29,931 nucleotides of DNA from Proteromonas lacertae (GCA_002245135.1 NGBS01000664.1:1-29931), one strand, 5' to 3'. Numbered from the stretch's first letter, positions 1-8,897 are shown. Notes: generated from the sequence alone by a model not told the origin. Numbers and translations: made by a program.

Positions 1-295
1 CTATCATTAAATCTTCGATTTTGGTTAGGTTTTGGTAGGGAAGAAGGCATTAATCCACCAAAGAATGTATCACTGATTATTGGTATATCATTATTGTATC
101 TTTTTTTATTTTGAATAGCATCTGTACTAAATAATGGCGCTAATCTTCGTTTTGGAGCTTCTTCTGTGGTAGTGGTTCATCTGTATGTTTATGTTTATGA
201 TGATGGTGATGCTTATGTTTATGATGTTTATTTTTATTAAAAGTTTGTTCTAGAAGCTTAAAAAATGCTTTTAAAAGCTTTTTATGTTTGCTCAT
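1..295 (-). pseudogene. Polinton small basic protein, partial at window edge
   Basis: The reverse strand starts at an ATG at 295, directly after a TATATA box. It encodes a short basic N-terminus (MSKHKKLLKAFFKLLEQ) followed by an unusual His/Lys-rich run of about 15 residues. Coding-like sequence continues to the window edge in more than one frame, so the gene is broken and incomplete. The His/Lys run could bind metal or nucleic acid, but that is a guess. No family was recognised. It lies divergent to the gene at 457, sharing a 160-bp promoter region. Confidence 0.45.
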
Positions 296-456
296 TATAT
301 AGACAGAATTCGCGAAATAAATCAAAAATGGAAATATGAAATTTGATTGGTCGGATGATTTGATTGGTCGACTTTAAAATAAAAAGAAATTTTCATTTTC
401 ATTTTTCTTGACATTTTTTTAATCATTTTTTATTTTCATCTCTCCCTTATATAAAA
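296..456. promoter_or_regulatory. Divergent Polinton promoter with two TATA-like boxes
   Basis: This gap separates two divergent starts. A TATATA lies directly upstream of the minus-strand ATG at 295, and TTATATAAAA directly precedes the plus-strand ATG at 457. An imperfect direct repeat (GATTGGTCG-type) occurs around 342-372. The same TATATA-close-to-ATG layout recurs at other genes of both Polintons, which supports a promoter role. This is inferred from position and repetition only. Confidence 0.4.
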
Positions 457-1230
457 ATGAGTAACGAAACACCCTATGAGGCTACCGATGTAGAATTCAG
501 TGATTACTACAAAAATCCAAAGTTATGTAACAAGTGGATTATTAAAGGAACTGTTGAGAGTATTACAGTTAAGCCTACTAAAACTAGTCAATATGTATTG
601 ATTACTTTTGTTCATGATTTGGATCATAAAGTTGTAATTAATAATGGAAGAGATTTTGAAACATATTCAGCTGATGAAGTGAAATATGTATTAAACAAAT
701 TTATGATAGAAACGAGAATGACTTTATAGAAAAATCATTCGTGATATTTGATTAGTGTAGGATGTAGAGAACCTCAACATGGTATTAAATACTTCCACAA
801 TTTCAATTCTATTATGATATGGGATAATAGTAACTATAGAGTTCCATCTGATGTTGATGTTGGTAGTAAAATTGCTGTAAGTGTTGTTGATAATCAAATC
901 TCTATTAAGAGTAATGGTACTCAAAACTTTGTTAATCATAGAGTATGTAGTGATATTGTTGGTTATGATGAAAATCCTGATTTAGCTACAACTATTAGAA
1001 GAAGTAATGAGAAGAAAATTAAGAAAGAACAAGCTAATCAAAACAAATTTGTTTCACCTCCAAGAATTAAGAGAACTAAGATAGAAGATAGTGATTTAAT
1101 TAGTACTCGTAGACCATTCCCTGCTAAGAAAGTAATTAGTAATGGTTTTATTAGTGCTGCTAAATCTATTAACTTTGGTAATGGTGGTAACACTTTAAGT
1201 GATAAGGATTTGGGAGAGGTAGAAGAATGA
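457..1230 (+). pseudogene. Polinton protein of unknown function (broken)
   Basis: About 250 codons of plus-strand coding sequence start at an ATG 4 bp behind a TATATA box and lie 75 bp upstream of the integrase. The N-terminal half is predicted beta-rich, with alternating hydrophobic residues (WIIKGTVESITVKP, QYVLITFVHDL). The C-terminal third is basic and low in complexity (KKIKKEQANQNK, PRIKRTKIED). A beta-barrel followed by a basic tail would fit a single-stranded-DNA-binding protein, but that is a structural guess and no family signature was recognised. The gene is in more than one frame and so is broken. Confidence 0.45.
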
Positions 1231-1279
1231 TTTAATTATTTTAATTCATTAATTCTTTAAATATATATCATTCATATTT

Positions 1280-1300
1280 TATATATATATATATATATTG
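1280..1300. repeat. (TA)n run before the integrase
   Basis: An alternating TA tract of about 20 bp ends 6 bp before the integrase ATG. It occupies the place where other Polinton genes here carry a TATATA box, so it may be an expanded promoter element. Confidence 0.6.
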
Positions 1301-1305
1301 TTTGA

Positions 1306-2466
1306 ATGTCACTACAAGATAAAATAAATGAGTTATACAAAACATATGGTTATTTAAACAAACGAGACTTTATTAATTTCTCTGTAAATGAACTTGAGAA
1401 TAACTTTAAAAAATCTGACATTAAAAAAGCTAGTAGTGAACTTGTAGAGTCTAAACCAGATTATCAAATCACTGCAACTAAAAGGAATAGAATTAAATAT
1501 GAAATTGAAAAGTTACCTGGGTCATATCAAATAGATTTGGTGTTTTTCAACAATACAAAAGTTCCATTTTTGTTAATTATAGAAGTTGTTAGTCGTAAGT
1601 GTTGGATATATTATGTTAAATCTAAATCAGAAAATGATGTGTATCCAGTGTTTGAAAAATGGTTTTATCAGGGTATGCAACCTAAGGATGAAAACGCTCG
1701 TTTTGTAGGAAGTATATTGTCAGATGAAGAGTCTGGCATTATCTATGATAAGAAATTTTTAGATTTGTTTAATAAAAATCATATACGATTTATACTTAAA
1801 GAACGTAATGAACATAATATAATGAAAATATTGGATCGATGTGTGAGAACTATTAAAGATATGTTTTATAGAAAAATTAATACATTTTCTGATGAAGAAT
1901 TTGACAAAATTAACAATATTGAATCATTGTGTAATATAGTATATACTGTTGTAGATGATTACAATGCAAAACCACATTCTGCACTCAATAATCTTACTCC
2001 AAATGAAGTATTCAATGATTTTGAAGTCCAAGATAGATTGTATAAAGAATCACATGATAGAAACTTAAAGAAGCGTAAAAGTGATACTCATTTTAAAGCT
2101 GATGATTTTGTCAGAATAAAAGAACGTAGAGATAACAAACTTCAAAAAACTACTTATTATGCTGATAAAGTATACCAAATACACAAAGTTGGACCATTTT
2201 CATATTCTGTTAAGAACTTGGATGGAACAATACCTAGAGAATTCAATCCTAGAGATATAGGCTCATATAGATTCAAATCTCATGAAATTAAAAGAGTACC
2301 TGTTAATAGTATTACAACAAATGGTAAGTTTAGATTAAGACAAATTCATAGTATAAATAATGAAGCACAACCTATAGAACCAGATATTCAACCAGTACCA
2401 GAAGGCAGAAAAAGTAGATATGGTAGAGTATATAAGAAAAATTCGCTATTTAATGATTTCGTATAA
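1306..2466 (+). CDS. Polinton integrase (retroviral-type DDE)
   Basis: A whole-looking 386-residue integrase, the normal size for Polintons, which catalyses DNA strand transfer of the element. An N-terminal helical region contains the LYKTYGYLNKRDFINFS block. The catalytic core follows, with the first Asp in YQIDLVFF (about residue 77), the second acidic position in the DEESGIIYDKKF block (about residue 145) and the Glu-bearing helix KERNEHNIMKILDR (about residue 165). The helix block DDYNAKPHSALNNLTPNEVF (from about residue 222) is characteristic of Polinton and other retroviral-type integrases. A C-terminal SH3/chromo-like module (FKADDFVRIKERRD, YYADKVYQIHKV) ends with SLFNDFV. The ATG at 1306 is the first in frame and follows a TA-rich promoter. 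The family is certain. Whether it is active cannot be judged. Confidence 0.9.
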   Translation: MSLQDKINELYKTYGYLNKRDFINFSVNELENNFKKSDIKKASSELVESKPDYQITATKRNRIKYEIEKLPGSYQIDLVFFNNTKVPFLLIIEVVSRKCWIYYVKSKSENDVYPVFEKWFYQGMQPKDENARFVGSILSDEESGIIYDKKFLDLFNKNHIRFILKERNEHNIMKILDRCVRTIKDMFYRKINTFSDEEFDKINNIESLCNIVYTVVDDYNAKPHSALNNLTPNEVFNDFEVQDRLYKESHDRNLKKRKSDTHFKADDFVRIKERRDNKLQKTTYYADKVYQIHKVGPFSYSVKNLDGTIPREFNPRDIGSYRFKSHEIKRVPVNSITTNGKFRLRQIHSINNEAQPIEPDIQPVPEGRKSRYGRVYKKNSLFNDFV

Positions 2467-2696
2467 TTTTTTATGTTTTTATTTATGTTATTTTTTACAT
2501 ATTAAACAAACACCAATTTTCATTAAAGTAATGAATTCAAAGTGCTTTTTCAAGTATATGGATTAAAGCATAAACCAGACAAATTTAAAGTATATATTAA
2601 TACTTATAAGTTCTTCATCATCTTCTCAAACTCTTCAGCTTTCTTTCTTTTCACTTCTTCTATTCTCTTCTTAAACTCTTCTTCCATTTTCTTTTC

Positions 2697-3770
2697 TTAT
2701 TCATCGTTTTCTTTTTTCATCTTTTCTTCCATTTGTCTCTTTTGTTCTAATACCCATTTCTTTCTTAACTCTTCTTGTTGTCTCATATTCTCTTCTTCTT
2801 GAAGCATTCTAATAACCACTAATTCTTCTTTTCTTTTCTTTTCTGCTTCTTCTTGTTTTCTCTTTCTCTCTGCTTCTTCTTGTACTTTTCTAACTCTTTC
2901 TTCTTCTTGTTGTTTTTTATTTTTTTCTTCATCTTCTTGTTTCTTTCTCTCTGCATCTTGATGTTTAATTTTCTCTTCTATCTCTTTTTGTTTTTCTTCA
3001 TCTTTTTTAGTTAATTCAGCATTAAAATATTTCAATTCAGCATCCAGAATATCAATATCAGTAACATCAAGAAGTGTAGTATCAGACCTTGGTGACATTG
3101 GAGGTGTAAAGGTAGGACTTTGGCTACTCAATAAATCATCAGCAGATGTTCTTGATTCAGTATCTTTCACAATTATACCCATTGGTTCGTCAACAAAATC
3201 AGAATCCTTAACAATCTTTCTTTTCTTTAAATGAATTAATTCATCATCACTATCAATAACTGCTTTTGTTTTAGGTTTCTTCACAGTATCAGTTCTTCTT
3301 TTATAAACTCTTTTAGGTTTTTGAGGTACAGTTGGTGGTGGTTCTTGTTGTGGTTGTTGTTGTTTTAACTGAGGTTGAATAAAAGGTTTAATCGGTTTTA
3401 CATTTGGTTTTGCAATACTTTTCATCTCTTCGTCACTAAAGTATAAATTCATATACTCATTTTGATCTAATGTCTCTAGATGTTTAATGGGAATTAACTT
3501 CTGATTATCAAACTTACATGAAAAGCAATAATAAACTGCTGTAGCTGACTTCTCTAATTCGATATAGTTGAATTGTGGTGGATTTTGTTTCTTCTTTGAT
3601 TTTTTGCTGTCATCATAAGCCAAACTTTGAATATACATTTCATCGCAAAATGTCTTTAAATGCTGTATGTTACGACTCACTTTCTGATAGAACTCATAAG
3701 CCTGTCCCTTTAATGGGAGCTGGGAGCATAATTCTGAATTGGTTGGTTGTTTGACTCTGTCTGCTGGCAT
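2697..3770 (-). CDS. Polinton coiled-coil protein, unknown function
   Basis: A 357-residue minus-strand ORF begins at the ATG at 3770. Residues 1-110 look folded and include a CFSCKF dipeptide-spaced cysteine pair near residue 83. Residues 120-160 are Pro/Gln-rich. Basic stretches near residues 155-170 and 185 (KRVYKRR, KKRKIVKDSD) could be nuclear targeting signals. The last 120 residues are an extended charged coiled coil rich in Glu/Lys/Gln (heptads such as EEAERKRKQEEAEKKRKEEL). It converges on the integrase gene, about 230 bp apart. No family was recognised. Similar coiled-coil proteins occur as accessory virion or scaffold proteins in Polintons, so that role is possible but unproven. 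Confidence 0.6.
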   Translation of the reverse strand: MPADRVKQPTNSELCSQLPLKGQAYEFYQKVSRNIQHLKTFCDEMYIQSLAYDDSKKSKKKQNPPQFNYIELEKSATAVYYCFSCKFDNQKLIPIKHLETLDQNEYMNLYFSDEEMKSIAKPNVKPIKPFIQPQLKQQQPQQEPPPTVPQKPKRVYKRRTDTVKKPKTKAVIDSDDELIHLKKRKIVKDSDFVDEPMGIIVKDTESRTSADDLLSSQSPTFTPPMSPRSDTTLLDVTDIDILDAELKYFNAELTKKDEEKQKEIEEKIKHQDAERKKQEDEEKNKKQQEEERVRKVQEEAERKRKQEEAEKKRKEELVVIRMLQEEENMRQQEELRKKWVLEQKRQMEEKMKKENDE

Positions 3771-3965
3771 TTTTGATTGAATGATTGAATAATTAATTTT
3801 CTATTAAAGTAAAAAAATGAAAAAAATAAAATACTGAAAATGAGTAAGAAAAGTCTGAATGAAAAAAAAACGGTTTTTCTTTATGTTATTTTTTTTAAGG
3901 GGGTACAAAAAAACAACTTTCAAAATCAAATACGAAAAAAGACTATATATATATGTATATGTATA

Positions 3966-4355
3966 TTAAATATTTATGAATGGTTTTTGAATTTCAATCT
4001 CAGGTTTATTAATAGGAATAATTTCTATTTCTGTTTCTAATGGTTCTTCATCTTCATTATCACTAACATTTCTAGAATTTATTCTACTATTTTCAGGTGT
4101 TAAAGTAAATGGAATAGCAGAAACAATAGTAGATTTACCTAAAGCTCTATTTATTACAGGTTCTGGTTGATTTAATATCTCAGTGATTTCTGCTGGACAA
4201 TATCTATGATATAACCATACTACAATCTTTTTAACTTTATAAAGAATCCATAATAACATACATACAAAAAATATAAGACCTTCTTGCTTTAGACTTGTTA
4301 ATGTATCATTCATATCTTTAAGCATAGTTGAATATTGTGTATTATTAAATGACAT
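3966..4355 (-). CDS. Small single-pass membrane protein (Polinton)
   Basis: A 129-residue ORF starts at the ATG at 4355, about 15 bp downstream of a TTTATATATAAA box. A hydrophobic segment at about residues 26-48 (GLIFFVCMLLWILYKVKKIV) is long enough for one membrane crossing, and a basic flank (YKVKK) follows. The C-terminal 75 residues are polar and acidic (DNEDEEPLETEIEIIP) with repeated PEIEI-like phrases. There is no cleavable signal peptide. It sits in a minus-strand block of four genes with short spacers (65-200 bp), probably co-regulated. Small membrane proteins of unknown role are common in Polintons and virophages. No specific family was recognised. Confidence 0.6.
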   Translation of the reverse strand: MSFNNTQYSTMLKDMNDTLTSLKQEGLIFFVCMLLWILYKVKKIVVWLYHRYCPAEITEILNQPEPVINRALGKSTIVSAIPFTLTPENSRINSRNVSDNEDEEPLETEIEIIPINKPEIEIQKPFINI

Positions 4356-4419
4356 TTTATGTGAAATTATTTATATATAAAAACGCATAGAAATATAAAA
4401 ATGAATTTTAAACCAAAAG

Positions 4420-5019
4420 TTAATTAATTATACAAGTAGGTGATGTAGTTAGATCTACTGTAGCTACCCCCGGGATAGGACTTGTAGATGTTTCTACTTT
4501 AGCAATATCTACCTTTGGTCGACCCTCGGCAGTGGAACTATTCTCTACTTTACGCTTCTTATCTTCTCCACTATTATCACTTCCTTTCTTTGCTTCTTCA
4601 TATCTTCTCTTCTTCTTATTTCTACACTCTGTACAAGATTTATAGAATACGCCTTCACTCTTATAACCAAATTCATCATTAGCTTTCTTCTTACCACAAG
4701 TACTACATACTTGTGAATCCGAATCTGACTTTGTTATATCCTTTCTTTTTTTAGGTTTAGATTCACTTTGTTTTTCTTCCTTCACTTCTTCTTCTTCCAT
4801 TGTTATATCAATATCATTATCAATAGTTTGATCAGTCCATTCTGGATCATCTTCATACTCTTCAATCACAGAATACATACCATCCAACATATCCTTAAAT
4901 ACTTTAATGATTAATGATTTTACTTCAGACATATCATTCTCATAGAGATTCTTATACATTTCACCTTCTTGTAAGTGTTTTTCAATATTAGCATCCAATT
5001 CGTTTTGTATATCACTCAT
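4420..5019 (-). CDS. Zinc-ribbon protein (Polinton), unknown function
   Basis: A 199-residue ORF starts at the ATG at 5019. Residues 1-85 are acidic and helical. At about residues 106-135 lies a four-cysteine module, CSTCGKKK...KSCTECR, with CX2C-X20-CX2C spacing. It is typical of a zinc ribbon or treble-clef finger and is followed immediately by a basic stretch (NKKKRRYEEAKKG). The remainder is a Ser/Thr/Pro-rich tail. The finger plus basic patch suggests nucleic-acid binding, for example a transcription factor of the element, but this is inference. Its neighbours are the membrane protein downstream and a small basic protein upstream on the same strand. Confidence 0.65.
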   Translation of the reverse strand: MSDIQNELDANIEKHLQEGEMYKNLYENDMSEVKSLIIKVFKDMLDGMYSVIEEYEDDPEWTDQTIDNDIDITMEEEEVKEEKQSESKPKKRKDITKSDSDSQVCSTCGKKKANDEFGYKSEGVFYKSCTECRNKKKRRYEEAKKGSDNSGEDKKRKVENSSTAEGRPKVDIAKVETSTSPIPGVATVDLTTSPTCIIN

Positions 5020-5145
5020 TTTAATTTATGTAAATTATTACAAAAATAGCAAGAAATTTATGAATGAAAAGAATTATGTAATATTATGTTTATTTCTATT
5101 CAGCCAATCAAAAACAATATTCAATTAAAACCAATGATTTAAGAA

Positions 5146-5496
5146 TTAGTTATGAAATCTTAGTCTTTCTTCAATGATGTTTTTTTCATCTATACCATAA
5201 CGCTTTAACATCTTTGTTTTTCTGCGCTCTTCTTCAGGATCAACCCATTTTCTAGGGCGTATAGTTGCTTGTGCTACTCTGGTTGGTTTATGAATTGCAC
5301 GCCATTCTTCATACTTTCTATCATCCTCATCAGCAGTATCAGATGTATACCACATTACTACTGGTGGTGATGGTGGTGGTTGAGCTACTATTCTAGCTAC
5401 TTCACTTTCAATGATTGCATAGATTCTTTCAAATTCTTCATCTTCTCGCTTATTTCTATCTTCTATATTAACATTCTCGATCCAAATTCTTGACAT
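5146..5496 (-). CDS. Small charged protein (Polinton), unknown function
   Basis: The ATG at 5496 (MSRIWIENV) is taken as the start, giving 116 residues. An upstream extension to 5556 would need a TTG start and adds an implausible hydrophobic leader. The protein is charged, with a central Pro-rich segment (QPPPSPPVV at about residue 39), then YTSDTADEDDRKYEEW and a basic C-terminal half (RKWVDPEEERRKTKMLKRYG). A TATATA sequence lies about 50 bp upstream. No family was recognised. It is the last gene before coding signal ends, near the presumed right boundary of this Polinton. Confidence 0.55.
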   Translation of the reverse strand: MSRIWIENVNIEDRNKREDEEFERIYAIIESEVARIVAQPPPSPPVVMWYTSDTADEDDRKYEEWRAIHKPTRVAQATIRPRKWVDPEEERRKTKMLKRYGIDEKNIIEERLRFHN

Positions 5497-5632
5497 TTTT
5501 TTGAAATTATGATTGATAAATAACAATAAGAAAAAGTTAAATGAAATTATATACAAAAAACAAAAGTAAAAATTTTAACCCATAAAATTACTCATACACA
5601 AAAATATATAAAGAAATTTAAATTCACCGCTT

Positions 5633-5755
5633 CCTCCAGTATAACCCGTACCAAAAACTAATTTACACTCAAATCGCTTATTCTTACCTGTAGAAGGCAC
5701 CTAAGAATAGTCTGGTACGGTTTACCCACCTACAGTGATATTCTTACGGTTATAC
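5633..5755. other. G+C-richer patch with nested stems
   Basis: This patch is richer in G+C than its surroundings and holds nested inverted repeats: CCGTACC (5646-5652) with GGTACGG (5714-5720), TATTCTTA (5679-5686) with TAAGAATA (5702-5709), and CTGTAG with CTACAG (about 5688 and 5730). It lies in the gap between the Polinton and the Ginger-like element. It may be a terminal or subterminal segment of one of them, or an RNA structure. No tRNA or snRNA signature was recognised. Confidence 0.35.
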
Positions 5756-6064
5756 ATATATTTATAATATCTTGTTATTCTTATTTTCCTATTCAAATGT
5801 TTAATCAAATAATAGAGGAAGTAAAAAGAAAATTTCAAATTTGCTATTTTCTTATATATTTATTATTTTCTCTATTATTTATATTACAAATAAACTTTTG
5901 TTTATGATTATGAATGTTTATAAAGTCGTTAATTATTGTTAATTATTGTAATTTAATATATTAATTAGATATTATATGTTATTATTTCATTTTTAAACTG
6001 TAATAACAATATTGTAAAACAAAAGTGATTATGAATGAGGTAATTATTATATCGTTACTGAGAT
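5756..6064. other. Non-coding A+T-rich spacer with a long weak hairpin
   Basis: No gene is seen here. At about 5808-5882 the arms AAATAATAGAG and CTCTATTATTT, with inner AAGAAAAT/ATTTTCTT, could fold back. The phrase TGATTATGAATG occurs twice, near 5905 and 6028. The stretch is probably the 3' flank of the Ginger-like element, but no end could be placed. Confidence 0.3.
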
Positions 6065-6610
6065 TTAAAAACGATGTAAGGTATTCTTTTGGTAATTCTT
6101 GTAAAACTTAGCTTTTTCTTCCACAGTCAATTTACTCATAGCAGAGAATAAATCTTCTATAAAATAATTAATATTAAAACTCTCTATATTCTGTATTTCA
6201 TCTATCCTTAGGTTTTTCATTCTACATCCCAAATAAAAGAGGGTGTAATACCCACAATTCACTTTATCACGATTACTTTGTTTCACATTAGTTTCCATAA
6301 TTTGGTAACTTAATTCTACGTTACTCTCAAAAAATCTGTATATTCTATAGATAATATTATCTCTTGCATCATTATAATCCCCTCTATAAATGTTTAAGCT
6401 GTCATAGATATAATATTTAATATATTTATTACTGTTATATTTCACTTCAAATAACGACCAATGTTGATAATCTTTGTCGCATATTGGGAAAAAATATATA
6501 CCATCGTTCTTTATTTTACTTAATAAACGTAATTGTTCATCACTTTTATATATATTACCTGGATCTATTACATTATCATTACACTGATTAATGAAGTGTA
6601 TATAAAACAC
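6065..6610 (-). pseudogene. Ulp1/C48-type cysteine peptidase domain
   Basis: This segment of about 180 codons shows the Ulp1 signature in order. The catalytic His lies in QHWSLFEVKY (about residue 66), the Asp in YYIYDSLNIY (about residue 88), and the Gln/Cys loop is KQSNRDKVNCGYYTLFYLG (about residues 110-128). Ulp1-family enzymes cleave SUMO-like tags. In transposons they probably process or de-modify element or host proteins. All expected catalytic residues are present, and the domain length matches the family core. It is the C-terminal part of the transposon protein, not a separate host gene, since coding signal continues upstream on the same strand. Confidence 0.7.
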
Positions 6611-6640
6611 TAGATCTTCCGATTTTAATCTCTCTTTAAA

Positions 6641-7419
6641 TTATAGATGATTAACTATAATATTAAATTGTCTTAAGAAACTGTTCTTTTGCTTACCTTT
6701 TAGTGATATTGTATTATAATTGTATGGATTTATAATTAATCTAACAAAATTTAATGTATTTTCTTCATTGCGTGAATAGAATAGAGAATCACCATCATCA
6801 TCATGTATCTTGACATAAGAACAGGACAACTTTAGTCTGTATGATTTATATTCTAATAGTTTAGAGATATATTCTCTTAGCAAATCGCTCATTAGAATAA
6901 CATCTAACTCCAATACTTCAATATTGTTGTAATCAGAATTCATAATCATAAATGTCACAGTAGCAGCAATATCTGTGGCTTCTGGAAAATTGCTCCTAAC
7001 ATTTATTATATTTATTTAAGATCTGTATTATAGTCATATGTATTAATTGAATCATATATTTTAATCATCCCTTTATCCTTTTCTATCATAATTAAATAGC
7101 ATTGATGTGATTTAATTAATATGCTCATACTTTTATTATTATATAATAACATATTGTTACTTAATAGATTAATGTCATTAAAATCATATAATTGAAGTAT
7201 ATACCATATCTGATAGATATTTAACTCCTTTTTTCCTATTTTATCTCTTACTCTTATCACATTTTCTAATTGTTCTTCAGTTAAAGTATCTTTACCATCA
7301 TATTCAGAGGTAATTTTTCCAAATATGCTATAAACTGCATTTTTAGAAGGATGTCTAATGATATCTGATAGAATTTTTTGGTATGTATCAGTTTTTCTTT
7401 TCTTTTTCTGAGGATTGAC
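6641..7419 (-). pseudogene. Second, degenerate Ulp1-like domain
   Basis: Upstream of the clear peptidase domain lies another block with its own Ulp1-like order: SHQCYLIMIEKDKGMIKIYD (His and Asp positions), then a segment NFPEATDIAATVTFMIMNSD resembling the family's Gln...Asp-Cys-Gly loop, with Ile where Cys is normal. N-terminal to this is a helical basic region (VNPQKKKRKTDTYQKILSD). It therefore looks like a duplicated or inactivated peptidase fold preceding an active-looking one. The reading is in more than one frame. The alternative is that chance similarity in an A+T-rich coding region mimics the fold. Confidence 0.4.
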
Positions 7420-7447
7420 CTATTTAATAAAATAATAATAATAATAC
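7420..7447 (-). other. Candidate 28-nt intron
   Basis: On the minus strand this segment begins GTATTATT and ends AAATAG. Removing exactly 28 nt joins two open segments (…KMDIQL / VNPQKKKRK…) in frame. The T+A-rich body could instead be an expanded TTA microsatellite. Confidence 0.45.
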
Positions 7448-7553
7448 TAATTGAATATCCATTTTTCTTTTGAGTTTTTCTTGAAGATCAGTTGATATAG
7501 GAATGACTTCCACTGCCGATGAATTAGTCAATCTTATTTCGTTATCTTTGTTA

Positions 7554-7584
7554 CTATGTTAATTATTAATATACATATCTATAC
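7554..7584 (-). other. Candidate 31-nt intron
   Basis: On the minus strand it begins GTATAG and ends ACATAG. Removing 31 nt connects the upstream frame (…NNDSLYAV) with the downstream one (NKDNEIRLTNSS…), splitting a Val codon after its second base. Four stop codons crowd this short piece, while both flanks are open. It has the same GTA...TAG style as the neighbouring candidate. Confidence 0.5.
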
Positions 7585-7961
7585 ACTGCATATAATGAAT
7601 CATTATTTTTGTTCTTTTTGATTATTCTGAACTCATTTTTATCTTTTTGATTTTTTATTTTCTTAGTTAAAACAATTGCATTGCCATGCTGGGGGTTTGA
7701 TACTTTTTCACTCAACTTTTTAATCGAATTCATTACCATCTTACTATTTTTTTTCTCTATTCTAATATTAACAGATTGTTTGATATTATCTATTACTGAC
7801 TTATTCCTATTAATATCTTTATTTATTTTTTCATCATTTATTTCTTCATTGTCAATGTTATAACCATAATCTACATTATTATTACTTATATTGTAAAATA
7901 ATTTTGGGTTTTCTTTTTGTAGTTCTTCTACATCCATAAAAAAAGACTTCTTGGCTTGCAA
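7566..7961 (-). pseudogene. Linker region of the Ginger-like transposase
   Basis: This block of about 120 codons is Asn/Lys/Ile-rich, polar and mostly low in complexity, with one compact phrase (SEKVSNPQHGNAIVLTKKIK) that could be a small C-terminal integrase module. It follows the integrase core directly and overlaps its last residues in another frame, so it belongs to the same transposase gene. No independent domain was recognised. Its polar composition fits a disordered linker between the integrase and the peptidase-like domains. Confidence 0.45.
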
Positions 7962-8416
7962 TGTGTTGTTGAAGAAATCGAAGTATTCATATCTTCAATT
8001 ATATTTTCTATAAATTCTGTCCATTCATGACCCTCATTTTCAGATAAGTAACCATCTGCTAAGCGTTCTAAAACTAGATTATAACGTTCAACCTTGCCAT
8101 TTGTTTGAGGATGGTAAGGCAAGCTTGTTATCTTTTTGGTATGATAATCTGCCATTAATTCATTCAATATACTGTTGACAAACTCAGGTCCGTTATCAGA
8201 TTGAATAATTGATAGGGCACCGAAAATTCGTATATAACTTTTAATATTTTCTGCTGTTTCTTTGGCACTTTTTGTTTTTTGACAATAAATCATAATAAAA
8301 CTACTATAATGATCAATAATAGATAAAAGAAATTTTTCATTTGAATGATATTTGCTCATATTTATTAAATCAATCAGTATCCTTTCTCTTGGTGCATGAG
8401 ATATGATTGGTTGCAT
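7928..8416 (-). pseudogene. Integrase/transposase core, Ty3-gypsy type
   Basis: The rve fold is clear. The first catalytic Asp is in RILIDLINM (about residue 16) and is followed by LLSIIDHYSSFIMIYCQK. The second Asp is in IIQSDNGPEFVN (about residue 79) and the Glu in YHPQTNGKVERYN, giving D-X35-E spacing, all conserved. The sequence is closest in style to gypsy-type integrases and the Ginger transposases derived from them. A cysteine-pair region just upstream (ACAVCHKIKK, around 8440-8460) fits the HHCC zinc-binding domain that precedes such cores. The core is recognisable with all acidic residues, but the gene around it is broken. Confidence 0.75.
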
Positions 8417-8471
8417 TGGATTACTACGACTAATCTTCTTAATTTTGTGACAAACAGCGCATGCATTTTAA

Positions 8472-8747
8472 TCAATTTATATATTGCATCATGAAACGCT
8501 CTCTTCTATGCCCATGAGATCTATGAATATCATCCAATATATCAAAACTTTCTTCCAATTTCACTACCAACTTATCTTCGAAGTAGAGTTTATTATTCTC
8601 GACTTTATACTTTTTAAGTTTGTAATAATTAATGTTATTCAAATATTTGTCATACTTTTTCTGATCAAATGTCCATGTGTTTGTACCACTTAAGCATAAT
8701 TTATCTATTTCTTCGTAATACTGTTTGACATGATCAGCTCTAAGCAA
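8472..8747 (-). pseudogene. N-terminal zinc-binding part of the Ginger-like integrase
   Basis: This segment of about 90 codons ends with DDIHRSHGHRRERFMMQYI. This is the paired-His half of an integrase HHCC zinc domain (Integrase_H2C2), preceded by the usual YKVENNKLYFEDKLVV strand pair. The upstream part (YYEEIDKLCLSGTNTWTFDQ) is not recognised. It fits directly in front of the DDE core on the same strand. Coding signal fades just upstream near 8775, where the minus strand reads ...TTTATAATTAG, a possible 3' splice site. Confidence 0.55.
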
Positions 8748-8869
8748 TGTATCAAGATCTTCATCAGATGACCTAATTATAAATATAGAATAATAAGTAA
8801 ATAAAAGATATATAGGCTAATAAAGATTAGAATAATTTTGTAGATTTCAATCACATTTTCTTGCATAAC

Positions 8870-8897
8870 CTAAATAATGAGTAAATTGTTATTTTAC
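8870..8897 (-). other. Weak candidate 28-nt intron
   Basis: On the minus strand this is a GTAAAA...ATTTAG segment of the same length and style as the candidate at 7420. The flanking segments are short and not recognisable as protein, so support is weak. Confidence 0.2.

Larger units (their letters stand above)
1..5600. mobile_element. Polinton/Maverick, left copy (partial, leaves the window)
   Basis: Fossil-type entry. Compact genes on both strands surround a retroviral-type integrase with the Polinton domain order. The remaining ORFs (zinc ribbon, membrane protein, coiled-coil protein, small unknowns) are typical of Polinton accessory genes. No DNA polymerase B or capsid gene is visible in this part, so the element must continue left of the window. 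The right boundary is placed near 5.6 kb because coding stops there, but no terminal inverted repeat was recognised. Most ORFs look whole, with perhaps two or three breaks overall, so this copy looks younger than the one at the right end. That its integrase differs from the right-hand one is seen directly. The Polinton assignment rests on the integrase and on gene style. Confidence 0.75.
6065..8790 (-). mobile_element. Ginger-like DNA transposon with Ulp1-type peptidase (decayed)
   Basis: Read on the minus strand, the parts follow the order zinc-binding N-terminal region, integrase core of Ty3/gypsy type, a basic linker region, and then two Ulp1/C48 peptidase-like domains. No reverse transcriptase, RNase H or gag is seen within 2 kb. 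This argues against an LTR retrotransposon and for the Ginger group of cut-and-paste elements, whose transposases derive from gypsy-type integrases and which are known to carry extra peptidase domains. Candidate tiny introns lie within it. No terminal inverted repeats were recognised, so the outer limits are those of the coding signal. The element is broken several times and is not expected to be active. Confidence 0.6.

Noticed and set aside
2542-2802. Plus-strand Ser/Phe-rich ORF
   Set aside because: It is the antisense shadow of the coiled-coil gene region.
5633-5755. tRNA or snRNA gene
   Set aside because: No B-box-like T-arm, cloverleaf or Sm-site arrangement could be made out. Only the stems are real.
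6065-8790. LTR retrotransposon remnant
   Set aside because: No reverse transcriptase, RNase H, gag or LTR is seen, and the added Ulp1-type peptidase fits Ginger-like DNA transposons better.
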